This document shows, in pieces, positions 47,983 to 57,849 of a stretch of 64,000 nt of DNA (the first letter of the stretch is position 1; every line of letters starts with the position of its first letter). Below the pieces are notes generated by a model. The model searched no databases. It was not told the DNA's origin and saw only the letters and a program-made list of their open reading frames with translations. Source of the DNA: Rubinisphaera italica (GTDB taxonomy: Bacteria; Planctomycetota; Planctomycetia; Planctomycetales; Planctomycetaceae); NCBI RefSeq assembly GCF_007859715.1, contig NZ_SJPG01000001.1, forward strand, positions 5,557,676-5,621,675, in the 5' to 3' direction. The position numbers and the translations under genes are program-made.

Positions 47983-48436
47983 GAGATCGTCCCTGCAAAA
48001 AGCAAACGAGGCGATCCGCGTCCACATGACGGATCGTCAGGGGTGTTCTCTCCATTCCCAATGGCTGATCACACCAGGCGCAATCGCTCTGTTGCAAAAA
48101 GACAACATCCCCATTTACCAAATCGGAATTTTGCAACGCATCCTCAAGACGATTCTGAACGGATTTCTCAACATAGCTGATATCTTCTGGAATCGATTTC
48201 CTTTACGACCTGTATTTTCTGCAAAAATCACGACCTGACTCAAATTAGAGTGTAGATTTACATAAGGAGACCCGTGTGGACACTCTGCACCGATGGATTT
48301 GCTGTGCAATTTTGCTGTTAGCCGAAAATTGAATTTCTGGCAGATTGCTTATCGTTGATACTCTGCACTGCTGATTCAGGGAGAGCCAGTGGCTCTTGTC
48401 TCACCCGAATTCACTCAAAACTCAGAAAGCAATTTC
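47983..48436. other. Shared upstream gap of two secreted low-complexity genes
   Basis: No gene seen. It is the divergent promoter region of the Gln-rich and Gly/Asn/Tyr-rich secreted genes. TTGCAA motifs occur around 48093 and 48131, and an AAGGAGACC at 48262 has no ORF of note behind it. Confidence 0.4.
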
Positions 48437-49204
48437 ATGATCTTCCGCATGCTTACCCTGCTGACACTTGTCGTCATTGCGACCGCAGGTTTGGCAGAGG
48501 CTCAAGGTTTTAATTCCGATGCCAATAATGACAATGAGCTGCAATTGCCACCTCAAGTGGATCCAGATGCGGATTCTCCGACAAATCTGCAGGAAGGAGA
48601 ATTCGATGATTTACCAGGATCTGACATTGATGAAGATGAGGATGCAGAGCCTTACTACTTCCCACAACCACACATGTTCGAGCGCCCTCTGTATGTAGGA
48701 GCCGATCAGTTACAACATTACAGAGGCTACTGGCAACCGGGCGGATACGATCAGCGAGCCGGTTCGCCCTTCTTCAATTCTGTACCCAATGCTCCACCAC
48801 GTGGACCACTGGCAGAGAATGGACCCTCCGGTTACGGCAACAATTCCGGTATGTACGGCAATGCCATGCAGGGCTATTACGGTGGCGGTAATATGAATGG
48901 CAGCTATAACGGCATGAACGGTTACGCCGGTAATAATGGCTACAACGGCTACAGCCAATACAACAATAACTATGCTGGTTCTGCCTATGGCTCGAATTAT
49001 GGATCTAACTACGGATCCAACAACGGTGCAGGAGCAGGCGGGGGTGGTGGAGCAGGTGGAGATCCGATGAGCTATCACTTCGGCCCAGGATATTACCGCA
49101 GTGGAGAATACGGACACTTCCGTTTCCCCTACTACAGTTACCGACGCCCCTGGTATCACCCTGGCTTCGCTGGTTACAATCGCGACACCAACCTGCCCTG
49201 GTAG
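48437..49204 (+). CDS. Secreted Gly/Asn/Tyr-rich low-complexity protein
   Basis: A 255-residue protein. Signal peptide (MIFRMLTLLTLVVIATAG, cleavage near AEAQG), then an acidic Asp/Glu-rich stretch (GSDIDEDEDAEPYY), and from about residue 130 a Gly/Asn/Tyr/Ser-rich tail with motifs NGYNGYSQYNNNYAGS, SNYGSNYGSNNGAGAG and GGGGGAGGDP, ending HFRFPYYSYRRPWYHPGF. This looks like an extracellular matrix, adhesive or amyloid-type polypeptide. The rest of the frame upstream lacks a ribosome site; AGAAAG is weak. Confidence 0.72.
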   Translation: MIFRMLTLLTLVVIATAGLAEAQGFNSDANNDNELQLPPQVDPDADSPTNLQEGEFDDLPGSDIDEDEDAEPYYFPQPHMFERPLYVGADQLQHYRGYWQPGGYDQRAGSPFFNSVPNAPPRGPLAENGPSGYGNNSGMYGNAMQGYYGGGNMNGSYNGMNGYAGNNGYNGYSQYNNNYAGSAYGSNYGSNYGSNNGAGAGGGGGAGGDPMSYHFGPGYYRSGEYGHFRFPYYSYRRPWYHPGFAGYNRDTNLPW

Positions 49205-49248
49205 TCATTGTCAGGCAGTAATCGCTGCCAAACATTGCACCTGAATTC

Positions 49249-49284
49249 AAAACGACGCACAGATTTTATGTGCGTCGTTTTTTT
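49249..49284 (+). terminator. Terminator after the Gly/Asn/Tyr-rich gene
   Basis: AACGACGCACA and TGTGCGTCGTT form an 11-bp stem with a 7-base AT loop, followed by five more Ts. Confidence 0.9.
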
Positions 49285-49376
49285 ATGAATTTGACCGCGT
49301 TTCAAATGAAAACCGAATCTATTTCGACAGTCTGGAAAAGGAACCAAATCATCGGGGATTTGGAAGAATCCAGATT

Positions 49377-49519
49377 GGGTGGCACGACCCAGAACGAAGT
49401 GATGGGCGTGGTGATCGCACCCGACCACGCCCTTCGCGATGCTCAGGGTCGTGCCATCCATCCGTTACAAAAGCGACTGGGTGGCTGGGGTCGGAGCGAA
49501 GCGGAGCCCCCAGATGGTT
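49377..49519. repeat. Family A copy (49377-49460) and family B copy (49477-49519)
   Basis: GGGTGGCACGACCC...GATGGGCGTGG and the matching CCACGCCC...CGTGCCATCC form an 84-base inverted repeat, reverse-complement-like to 380-460. Sixteen bases on, CTGGGTGGCTGGGGTCGGAG...GGAGCCCCCAGATGG is family B, the same as at 60596-60636 and the core of 43010-43089. Confidence 0.85.
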
Positions 49520-49582
49520 GACATCTCTACGAACTCACCATACTTCAACGAATGATCTGACTAAAATTCGGAATTATTAATA

Positions 49583-49656
49583 AAAGAACCACGGATGGAC
49601 ACAGATTTCCACGGATATTTTTATCTGTGTTGATCCGTGTCCATCCGTGGTTCTTT
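49583..49656. repeat. Large palindrome, ACCACGGATGGACAC family
   Basis: GAACCACGGATGGACACAGA (49586) faces TCCGTGTCCATCCGTGGTTC (to 49653), about 20 matched bases per arm, with inner copies of ACGGAT and ATCTGTG. It is the well-known type of dispersed palindromic phrase found in many environmental bacteria; it lies just before the GNAT gene terminator end. Confidence 0.85.
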
Positions 49657-49800
49657 ATTCGTATCTGAGATATTGTAAATTACAATTACAAGTAGAGTGT
49701 AATGAGTAAGATTGACATGCCATGCTACCTTGTAGTTAGTCAGTGTATCATCTCTGGTAAACCGATTTCCATGTGAAAATGGGTTTCATATTGTAGTTAT

Positions 49801-50868
49801 TCACCGCCACAAAACCTGAATCGACTTCACTTTCGACGGTGTGATATCCGCCTGAGGGTCTGAACGTGAAAGCAGCAGTGTCGAGTCGACAGGTTGAGGA
49901 ATGAAGCGGGATTTGAGCAGGAGACGTTTGGGTTGATTCACAAATTCCCGCAGCAGCATCATTTTGACGCCTTCGTCTTTCATCCGCTGACAAAACGCAT
50001 TGAGCAAACTGTTCGTTTCTTTTTTTGTCATCTCCTGACACGCCAGAATATCGACAATGGCAGCCGGGATGAGCCCCCGCAGATGAATGCCGATTTTGTG
50101 ATAGTTCAAGAAGCCCACGATTTTTTCATCGCGAGTCACGAGCATCGTATTTACGAAATCGCTGTGCTGAAGTTGTCGCTGTAACCGATCGGCAGGCCAC
50201 AAGATGGCAAGGTCTGCCGTTTTTGCTTGACGGTTAATCAATTCCTGACAACTCTGCAGATCTTCAGGAACGTAATCGCGAATTGCTACATCAGAAGAAA
50301 CAGGATCGACATTACACACGGCATTCGGGAGAACCTTCATCATCGTCCGTTCGAACGTATTGTTCGTCCAGTCGATAAAGGTTTGCGAATCGAGCAATCG
50401 AACCCACAATCGAACCGGCTTTACGAAGCTCGTATTCTCTTTGGCGGTCTTCCAGAATCGCGGTCCAAGCGAAGTTTTCCCCGTTCCAAAAGCATAGCCA
50501 ACGCGTGCCAGACAATTCCGTTCGCGTTGGCGCTTCGCGACTTCGAGTGCCATCATTTTGGCAGCTCCTGCCCGACGAACTTCGGGGTCAACCGTCAGCC
50601 AACTACCCTGTGCACCAATAACTTCTTTGCCCAGATACCACATTGGGAAAGGCATTGCCAGCAAAGTTCCGACAAGTTTGCCCTCTTTCCAGGCGGAAAT
50701 CAGATACTCGCGATCAGGAATTTCCGGGCCTGTCATCTGCCAGTTGAAATAAGCCGGACTCCAGTCTGGAACGGCCATTTTTTCGGAATAGGACTTGAGC
50801 CAGTTCCCGACGATAAACTCGCTCAGCTCTTCCGCCGATCCATCGTATGTTCGTATTTCAATCGACAC
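49801..50868 (-). CDS. GNAT-type acyltransferase, two-domain
   Basis: A 355-residue protein. GTG start at 50868 with GGAG upstream. The N-terminal 150 residues hold a GNAT fold: KLVGTLLAMPFPMWY, GAQGSWLTVDPEVRRAGAAKMMALEVAKRQ (acetyl-CoA loop) and CLARVGYAFGTG. A second, weaker GNAT-like half follows (DYVPEDLQSCQELINR, GFLNYHKIGIHLRG, REFVNQPKRLLLKSRFIP). Such tandem proteins occur among planctomycete sequences; the acceptor is unknown. Stop codon is beside the B/palindrome repeats. Confidence 0.75.
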   Translation of the reverse strand: MSIEIRTYDGSAEELSEFIVGNWLKSYSEKMAVPDWSPAYFNWQMTGPEIPDREYLISAWKEGKLVGTLLAMPFPMWYLGKEVIGAQGSWLTVDPEVRRAGAAKMMALEVAKRQRERNCLARVGYAFGTGKTSLGPRFWKTAKENTSFVKPVRLWVRLLDSQTFIDWTNNTFERTMMKVLPNAVCNVDPVSSDVAIRDYVPEDLQSCQELINRQAKTADLAILWPADRLQRQLQHSDFVNTMLVTRDEKIVGFLNYHKIGIHLRGLIPAAIVDILACQEMTKKETNSLLNAFCQRMKDEGVKMMLLREFVNQPKRLLLKSRFIPQPVDSTLLLSRSDPQADITPSKVKSIQVLWR

Positions 50869-50949
50869 AGGAACTCCGAGTGAGACAAAACCAGTCTCGA
50901 TTTACTTTCATCTGCCAGTAGTGGATTGTTCCGTTTAAAACTTCGGGTT

Positions 50950-51026
50950 GTGTGCTACTGGCTTAGCCAGTGCAAGTTGAGACTAACGCTGAAGTTACCT
51001 GGCACTGGCAAAGTCAGTGCCACTCT
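50950..51026. repeat. Family E inverted repeat (GTGCTACTGGCT / AGTCAGTGCCAC)
   Basis: TGTGCTACTGGCTTAGCCAG and CTGGCACTGGCAAAGTCAGTG are related inverted phrases about 30 bases apart. Each contains its own small palindrome (CTGGCTTAGCCAG). The phrase is typical of dispersed planctomycete repeats. Just left of the IS. Confidence 0.7.
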
Positions 51027-51087
51027 ATTATTTAATTGTAACAGACCCATAGTCTATTACGTATAGTTTTCGCAACATTTACCTTAG

Positions 51088-52369
51088 CGACCTCTCCAGG
51101 GCAATCGCATGAGATTATGCCTGATTTCCTGTTAAATATCGCAATAAATTCTCTGAATTCCAGCTCGCGGTGAGTCGTTTCGAGCGGATGCTCATTTTTT
51201 CGTCGGTGTATCTCTTCAAAATTGTCAGTGCTAATCGGCGGAAGATCGCTGCGTTCGCAGCACCCTCGCCTTTACGGATTCGGCTTGTATCTTCTGCAAA
51301 AGTGACGTCCAATGACCAATGCATCTGGTTCTCAATCTTCCAGTGGTCCCGAACGTGCTTAGCCAGGGTTCGCACTTTGGGCGGCAGGCTGGAGATGAAG
51401 TAGATCAACTCCTGCGACGTCTTCCCGTTGACCGTTCGTTCGCGGTACACCATCCCAATTGATTTCACATCGACCCACCCGAGTTGTTTCACTTCGGCAG
51501 GGGCAGGAAAGACAGTATAGCGTCGATATTCGTCCCGACCTCCGTTTGATTCCCGTGTCGTATGACGCCGAACTTTGGGATGCTGAAAGTCGTTCTCAGA
51601 AAGCTCCTCAAACTTCTGATTGATGATCTCATACAACTTCGGTTGATTCCCCTTGACGGTCATCACGTAGTCCGCGTTTTTGCCACGCAACTGCCGGGCT
51701 ACCGACTTGTTTGTATGAGCCGCATCGACAGTCACAACGGCTCCCGATAGCTCCAGTAGTTCAATCAACTTCGGCATCGCAGTCTTCTCGTTCGTGCCTT
51801 CCTCGACCGGTAACTGTCCCAGGCACAAATGCAAATCACCCGCCCAGGCCGTCACAACATTTAAAGCTCCCTTGCCAGCAGCTTTGTCGAAACTCCGCCT
51901 GAGAACTTTACCATCCAGATGCACGCCCTGGCTGGCGAGATCACTTTGCAGGGAATCCACCCACTTGATCAAGCATTCCGAGAATGCGACCGGATCGAGT
52001 CGTGAAAAGACTCGACTGAACGTATCATGTGAGGGAACTCCGTTTTTGAGCGAAACATATTTCTTGAGGAATTTGAGATGATTGCGTGCATAGATTTCAA
52101 TCTCCGTCCAATGATCGCAATTGGCAACCGCCCCGCAGAGAGCCAGGAAAATCATATCGCTGAGCGAATGGGTAACTTTGTAGTCCTCTCGTGGATCAGC
52201 CAGGTCTTCAAAGAAAAGTAAAAATGACAACGGATTGGAAAACATTGCAAATACCTCGGTCGAAGTTGCAAAAGTCCCTGCGCATAACGAGACCCTCGTG
52301 GCCTCAAACACTGAAACTGGTAAGATGCATTTCCAGTGCCATTCTCATGCGATTGCCCTGGCGACCTCT
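51088..52369. mobile_element. Intact ISAs1-type insertion sequence with 8-bp target duplication
   Basis: The element proper is 51096-52361 (1266 bp). It begins CCAGGGCAATCGCATGAGA and ends with its exact reverse complement (19 bp). The flanks CGACCTCT at 51088-51095 and 52362-52369 are identical: a direct 8-bp target duplication. One full transposase fills it. The copy has complete ends and no frameshift, so it probably moved recently. It lies between the GNAT gene and the AIM24 gene and breaks no ORF that I can see. Confidence 0.92.
51115..52245 (-). CDS. ISAs1-family transposase
   Basis: A 376-residue DDE-type transposase. It begins MFSNPLSFLLFFEDLADPREDYKV, then HSLSDMIFLALCGAVANCDHW, SHDTFSRVFSRLDP, HLDGKVLRRSFD (first Asp region), VVTVDAAHTNKSVAR (second Asp), GNQPKLYE and HWKIENQMHWSLDVTFAEDTSRIR, where the Glu of the DDE triad sits (IENQMHW). 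This order matches H-repeat-associated/ISAs1 (IS4-group) transposases. The start is set inside the IS; AGG lies about 9 bases upstream of the ATG. The frame upstream runs over the IS end. Confidence 0.93.
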   Translation of the reverse strand: MFSNPLSFLLFFEDLADPREDYKVTHSLSDMIFLALCGAVANCDHWTEIEIYARNHLKFLKKYVSLKNGVPSHDTFSRVFSRLDPVAFSECLIKWVDSLQSDLASQGVHLDGKVLRRSFDKAAGKGALNVVTAWAGDLHLCLGQLPVEEGTNEKTAMPKLIELLELSGAVVTVDAAHTNKSVARQLRGKNADYVMTVKGNQPKLYEIINQKFEELSENDFQHPKVRRHTTRESNGGRDEYRRYTVFPAPAEVKQLGWVDVKSIGMVYRERTVNGKTSQELIYFISSLPPKVRTLAKHVRDHWKIENQMHWSLDVTFAEDTSRIRKGEGAANAAIFRRLALTILKRYTDEKMSIRSKRLTASWNSENLLRYLTGNQA

Positions 52370-52424
52370 CACGCAATTTCCAGAGAGAAGATTCGATCCC
52401 AATCGAGAATTATCAGCTTGCTCT

Positions 52425-53210
52425 TCAATCCCCAAACATATTTCCCATGCCACCGAGCACCGATCCTTCTCCACGATCACTGCCGCCCATGGAAGGGGCA
52501 TGTTGAATGACACGATCTGCCAGCCGAGAAAACGGCAGGCTTTGCAATAGTACCGTACCGTGTCCGCGGAGAGTCGCCAAAAAGAGGCCTTCACCACCAA
52601 AAAACATCGACTTCAAATTCCCGGCTCGGGCAATGTCATATTCAATCCCCTCCGTGAATGCGACCAGGCAGCCCGTATCGACCCGGAGCGTTTCTCCCTG
52701 CAGTTTCTTTTTGATGACTGTTCCCCCAGCATGAACGAATGCTTTGCCATCGCCAGTCAGTTTTTCAAGGATGAATCCTTCTCCTCCAAAAAAACCGGCT
52801 CCCAATTTTTTCTGAAACGCGATGGAAAGTTTCGTCCCCTTAGCCGCACACAGGAACGCATCTTTCTGACAGACGACCGAACCACCAATTTTCTGCAGAT
52901 CGAGTGCGACAATTTTCCCAGGGTAGGGAGCCGCGAAGGCAACCCGGCGTTTCCCCTGTCCATGATTCGTAAAGTGTGTGATAAAAATCGACTCACCTGT
53001 CAGCGCTCTGGCCCCGGCACTCATCATCTTGCCGAAAAAACCTTGTGAAGCCTGCGAACCGTCGCCCATCTTGGCTTCGAATTCAATCCCTTCTTCCATG
53101 TAATTCATCATGCCTGCTTCAGCGATGACGGTCTCATTGGGATCGAGTTCGATTTCGACGATCTGCATGTCGTCGCCAAAGATTTCATAGTCAATTTCAT
53201 GCGATTGCAT
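52425..53210 (-). CDS. AIM24-family (TIGR00266) protein
   Basis: A 261-residue cytoplasmic beta-sandwich protein: [107 protein letters not shown] and [24 protein letters not shown]. This is the standard TIGR00266 order. Function of bacterial AIM24-like proteins is not established. AAAGGCC lies 6-7 bases before the ATG. The IS sits 55 bases downstream of its stop. Confidence 0.92.
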   Translation of the reverse strand: MQSHEIDYEIFGDDMQIVEIELDPNETVIAEAGMMNYMEEGIEFEAKMGDGSQASQGFFGKMMSAGARALTGESIFITHFTNHGQGKRRVAFAAPYPGKIVALDLQKIGGSVVCQKDAFLCAAKGTKLSIAFQKKLGAGFFGGEGFILEKLTGDGKAFVHAGGTVIKKKLQGETLRVDTGCLVAFTEGIEYDIARAGNLKSMFFGGEGLFLATLRGHGTVLLQSLPFSRLADRVIQHAPSMGGSDRGEGSVLGGMGNMFGD

Positions 53211-53809
53211 GACAGGCCTTTCCGCGATGATGTTTCGTAAATATGTCGGGAGTGTTCATATAAAATTGTGGATCGTGATTGCTCAAATTTTATAGGATAG
53301 GCTCGATGCTTGATAGTATGTTCTGGTATCATACGGTTTACCAGAAATATCTCTTCAGGATTGGATTCCTCCTGATATGTTCAAAATCTTTTCTTCAAAT
53401 GAAAATCATGCAATTTGCATCTTCAGGCTTGTCGAGAGTTTTTTGCACTCCGTTCGTCATTATGTTCTTGGATTCACACTCCTGCTGCTTTTTGTGACAT
53501 TCTATTTTGGGTCCGCTGTTCCTCTCAATTGCCTGATGAACCGCATCGGAATTGAAGAATATTTTTTTACGATTTGCATTATACTTTTTATACACCCGTT
53601 TATGAACTTGGCGACATTTGGCCTTCCTGGCAACAGTATCTCGATGCACAGGAGACCTATTATCTTTTACTGCTTTATCGGTAGTAACCGCCTCTCGAAA
53701 TTCGAAAAGATTCTGAAACTTGAAACCCGTTCATTCGGTAATGATTGATATTGCCCGCTAAAATCGCTGAATTTTAATCCATTGTATTTCACGAAAAAAG
53801 TAATTAACC
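53211..53809. other. AT-rich gap with doubtful small membrane ORFs
   Basis: About 600 AT-rich bases. A 123-codon plus-strand frame at 53377-53748 encodes two hydrophobic stretches, but it lacks a ribosome site and has an odd composition for this genome, so it is not called as a gene. No known repeat family found. It may be a remnant of something inserted. Confidence 0.35.
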
Positions 53810-55663
53810 ATGCACAAATCCCGATTTGCGAGAGTCTTCAGTATTCTGTTCCTGACCCTTTTTGCATTGTCTGGGATCGCTCTCTACGCCGCTGACAGCC
53901 CGGCCGTTCAATTCTGCCTGCAAGCTACTCCCTTGCAGGAATGCCTCTCCGGTCAGAGAGATTCTTTTCAGCTGACAGCCGATATCCTGGTTAAGATTGA
54001 CGGCAAACCACAAAAAATTAAATTGGAACTGATCCGCTACGATAACGAAGCGTTCGACCTCACGGCTCATCATTCCGACTACTCTTTTCAAATTTTCCGC
54101 CGATCCGGCAAAACAATTTTCGAACTGCCTCATCATCAGAAACGTTTTGAATCCACTGGGGCACTCGAAACGAAAGATCATCTTGCCGCTCAAGGAATTC
54201 TCACACGACTGATCGATGCAGATTCTTCCATCGCCACCTATTTACCGATGCTGCAAACGCCTCCTTCTTCATTGGGCTTCCTCCTGAATCAATTTGTCGA
54301 ATTCCAGCTCGATGAACAACAGCAACTCTGGACCATTGACAATAAAACCCGCGTTCAAATCCAGGAAGGAAAGACCGCCGCAGAACCCTGGCAAGCCTCA
54401 TGCAAGTCCGACGACTGGACTTGTGATCTTAGCATCACAGCCGCACCGAAAAGTCTGGCCATCCCTCCGGCTTCAGGTAATTTCGCGGTGGAAACACTCG
54501 ATAGGAATGTTCTCGAACGACAATTGTGTCGAGGTGTGAAGCGGGCGATTGCGATTCTCTCCCCCTCCAGGCGATTGACCGATCCCACACCAAAAGACCG
54601 TAGTGTGGAACATGGTCAACTGCAGTGGGTTGATGGCCAGAGAGTCGCCCTCCTGTGGGGCACACCGGAAGAAATCGGGCAGGCTCATGCCCAACTGCTT
54701 TCCCGACAAGCGACCCGCTGTATGGATTCCGTCCTCTACACCTTCGGCACGGTTCAGACCATCCGCACCGGTCGCTGGTTTCAACACGATCTTGAAGACG
54801 CTTATGCCCGACTCTCGCCGCACATCCCCGAAGACCACAAACGCGAGTTGACCGCAATGGCCGAGGAAATGGGCTGGGATCCGAATCTGGTGAATGTGCT
54901 CAATGTTTTTCCAGAACTCTTCCACTGCTCCGGCTTCGCTGTCTTCGATAGTGCGACCAAAGATGGCACGCTCTATCACGGTCGCGTACTCGATTACATG
55001 ACGACCATCGGCCTGCAATATTCGTCGGTCACTTTCATTGTCGCTCCGGAAGGAAAAATCCCCTTCGCCAACGTCGGCTACGGCGGATTCACCGGTTGTG
55101 TAACGGGCATGAATCAGGCTGGTATCTCGCTCGGTGAAATGGGCGGACGCGGCGAAGGTCAGTGGGATGGCGTGCCGATGGCGACTTTGATGCGGATCGC
55201 TCTCGAAAACTGTCAGACGCTTGAAGAAGTCAAAACCTTATGGGCCAGCAGTCCGCGAACCTGCGAATATTATTATGTGTTCGCTGATGGCAAAACGAAT
55301 GCAGCGGTCGGGGTCGCGGCGACTCCCGAGAAAATTCAATTTGTCGAACCGGGCGAGTACCACGAACTGCTCGGCGAAGGCATCCCCGATGTCCTCGCCC
55401 TCTCTGCCGGTCAACGCCTGCAAACTTTACGCAGCCGCATTCAGGAAAAGCACGGCCAGATCGACACCGAAACCGCCCTCTGGCTCATGAGCAGACCCGT
55501 CGCCATGCAATCCAACCTCCACAACACCCTCTTCATCCCCAAACAAGGCCTCCTCTACGTCGCCAACGCCGACCACAAACACCCAGCCGCGGAACGGCCG
55601 TATGTGAAGCTGGATTTGAATGCGTTGTTGAAGGAGATAGACGAGTTGAAGTCGCAAGAGTAA
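53810..55663 (+). CDS. Secreted C45-family autoproteolytic acyltransferase/hydrolase with N-terminal domain
   Basis: A 617-residue protein. Signal peptide (FSILFLTLFALSGIALYAA). Residues of about 30-250 are an extra beta-rich domain (a lipoprotein-carrier-like sheet: DILVKIDGKPQKIKLELIRYDNEAFDL). From about residue 270 the C45/phospholipase-B-like hydrolase follows: ALLWGTPEEIGQAHAQLL, LFHCSGFAVFDSATKDGTLYHGRVLDYM with Cys373 as the predicted N-terminal nucleophile after self-cleavage, GYGGFTGCVTGMNQAGISLGEMGGRGEGQWDG and SNLHNTLFIPKQGLLYVANAD. Relatives cleave or transfer acyl groups; the substrate here is not known. Confidence 0.85.
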   Translation: MHKSRFARVFSILFLTLFALSGIALYAADSPAVQFCLQATPLQECLSGQRDSFQLTADILVKIDGKPQKIKLELIRYDNEAFDLTAHHSDYSFQIFRRSGKTIFELPHHQKRFESTGALETKDHLAAQGILTRLIDADSSIATYLPMLQTPPSSLGFLLNQFVEFQLDEQQQLWTIDNKTRVQIQEGKTAAEPWQASCKSDDWTCDLSITAAPKSLAIPPASGNFAVETLDRNVLERQLCRGVKRAIAILSPSRRLTDPTPKDRSVEHGQLQWVDGQRVALLWGTPEEIGQAHAQLLSRQATRCMDSVLYTFGTVQTIRTGRWFQHDLEDAYARLSPHIPEDHKRELTAMAEEMGWDPNLVNVLNVFPELFHCSGFAVFDSATKDGTLYHGRVLDYMTTIGLQYSSVTFIVAPEGKIPFANVGYGGFTGCVTGMNQAGISLGEMGGRGEGQWDGVPMATLMRIALENCQTLEEVKTLWASSPRTCEYYYVFADGKTNAAVGVAATPEKIQFVEPGEYHELLGEGIPDVLALSAGQRLQTLRSRIQEKHGQIDTETALWLMSRPVAMQSNLHNTLFIPKQGLLYVANADHKHPAAERPYVKLDLNALLKEIDELKSQE

Positions 55664-55914
55664 ATTCAATTTTCGGGTAGCCCAGAGAATCTCAAAGTGT
55701 TCTCTATAATCACCAGCAGCGTTCGGCAGGAGCAAACTCAGTGTTTTACGGTCATTTTGAGTCCAGGCGACTGCAGAAACCATTTGAAAATGGTCTATTA
55801 CCAGAATTGAGTTCTACGATGAAGATCGGGTACTGCCTGACGTACTTGTGTCTAATAATTACGCACAGTGATATGTTGCTCTGAGTGAACCCACGATCCT
55901 GAAAGGAGAAATAT

Positions 55915-56640
<726 letters not shown>

Positions 56641-56978
56641 GATGAACTCTCTATGCCGTGGAAGACTGGTATTTAATGGGCAATACGAAGGACGCAATCA
56701 GCGGCTCTACACTCTCTATCGACTGCAAAGCCTGGTCGTTTCCAGTAAAGAACAAAGAAGGAATTCGCATTGTCGAGATGACTGGCAGAAATTACGAAAT
56801 CAGAAAATTCGAAAAAATCGTTAAATTTTCTCAAGCCGACGTGGTTTGAGGTTCGATAAAGATGATGATGCATTCCTTGCATCCCCTTCCCCCAATCCCC
56901 CCACCTCAGAAGTGTTCATTAAAATCAGGCAAATCCCCTTTGCCAGATCAGCACTTCATCAGAACTCACGAGACTATC
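56641..56978. other. Divergent gap between motB-like and Cys-rich genes
   Basis: A 338-base gap. A plus-strand frame of about 58 codons from ATG 56676 (MGNTKDAISG...) reads like a possible short protein, but its ribosome site is too distant; it stays uncalled. No repeat seen. Confidence 0.35.
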
Positions 56979-57818
56979 ATGAGATCGACCGATCCCCCAC
57001 GAATTCTGCAAAACACTTCGTTGTTCGCGTCCATAATCCTGGTCAGTAGCCTGACAGGTTGTTGCAGTATGTCTTGCTATGATCCCTGCACGCCATGTTA
57101 CGATTCCTGCACTCCGTGTGGAATGGTTCCGCAAAACCCCTATTGTGTGGAGATGGCTGTCCCTTCGATTTTTCATCCGATGATGCCGGGCTATTACAAT
57201 TCGTGTAATTCCTGCTGCAACACATGTGCATCGCCACCGGGCCGGTATTATCCGAAACGGCCAAATATCATGACACGGGAAACATTCCGACCAGATTTGT
57301 GCCGACCATCGCATCGCCGAAATCGTTGTGTCGAAGACTACTGTGTGGAAGATCATTGCCTGGGGAATGGCGGCTGCGTCGAAGTCCCTTCCTGCGTGGC
57401 TCCACCCGATTGCTGTGCACCGGCAACCTGCGTACCAGTAAGCTGTGCCGTGCCAGGTTATCAGGCGCGTGTCGGATATCAGGGGATGCCGCAAACGGCT
57501 GCCTATTATGAAGATGCGAGCATGATGAATGAGCCCAGAAAACTAAATATTGATGTTCCTCTCCCCGTCACAGGGAAATTTCCTGAAGAAGCAACAGTTG
57601 CCTCAATGCCCGCAAAAATGCTTGTGGATGAACCTGAACAGGAAATGGAATTTCTCGCTCCCATCCAGTCTAAAGGCGATGCTCCTCCAATGTTGCCCAT
57701 CGAAAGCGGAGTGAAATCGCAACTGAAATCCCCTCAGAAAAAGCCAGTCATTTCATCGTCTGGTGAAACAGAAGGTGACTCGGCTCACGGACCACCCTTG
57801 GTTCCGCCAGCCGCCTGA
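56979..57818 (+). CDS. Cys-rich lipoprotein
   Basis: A 279-residue protein. The start at 56979 gives a signal ending in lipobox SSLTGC (Cys about residue 28). The next 150 residues carry over 20 cysteines in short phrases: CYDPCTPC, CYDSCTPCG, CNSCCNTCAS, RCVEDYCVEDHCLGNGGCVEVPSC, DCCAPATCVPVSC. From about residue 170 it is Pro/Glu/Lys-rich. Such dense disulfide-type or metal-binding ladders occur in planctomycete surface proteins; a lipid-anchored surface scaffold is likely. The longer frame upstream starts in low-complexity DNA without a ribosome site. Confidence 0.72.
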   Translation: MRSTDPPRILQNTSLFASIILVSSLTGCCSMSCYDPCTPCYDSCTPCGMVPQNPYCVEMAVPSIFHPMMPGYYNSCNSCCNTCASPPGRYYPKRPNIMTRETFRPDLCRPSHRRNRCVEDYCVEDHCLGNGGCVEVPSCVAPPDCCAPATCVPVSCAVPGYQARVGYQGMPQTAAYYEDASMMNEPRKLNIDVPLPVTGKFPEEATVASMPAKMLVDEPEQEMEFLAPIQSKGDAPPMLPIESGVKSQLKSPQKKPVISSSGETEGDSAHGPPLVPPAA

Positions 57819-57849
57819 GATCATTTTCAGAAATCGAATGACATTGAAA

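Noticed and set aside
51096..52361. IS disruption of a gene
   Set aside because: Joining the flanks across one copy of CGACCTCT gives no longer ORF; the AIM24 stop is intact 55 bases away.
53377..53748. A 123-codon hydrophobic frame
   Set aside because: AT-rich composition alone gives Phe/Ile/Leu-rich frames; no ribosome site and no conserved pattern.
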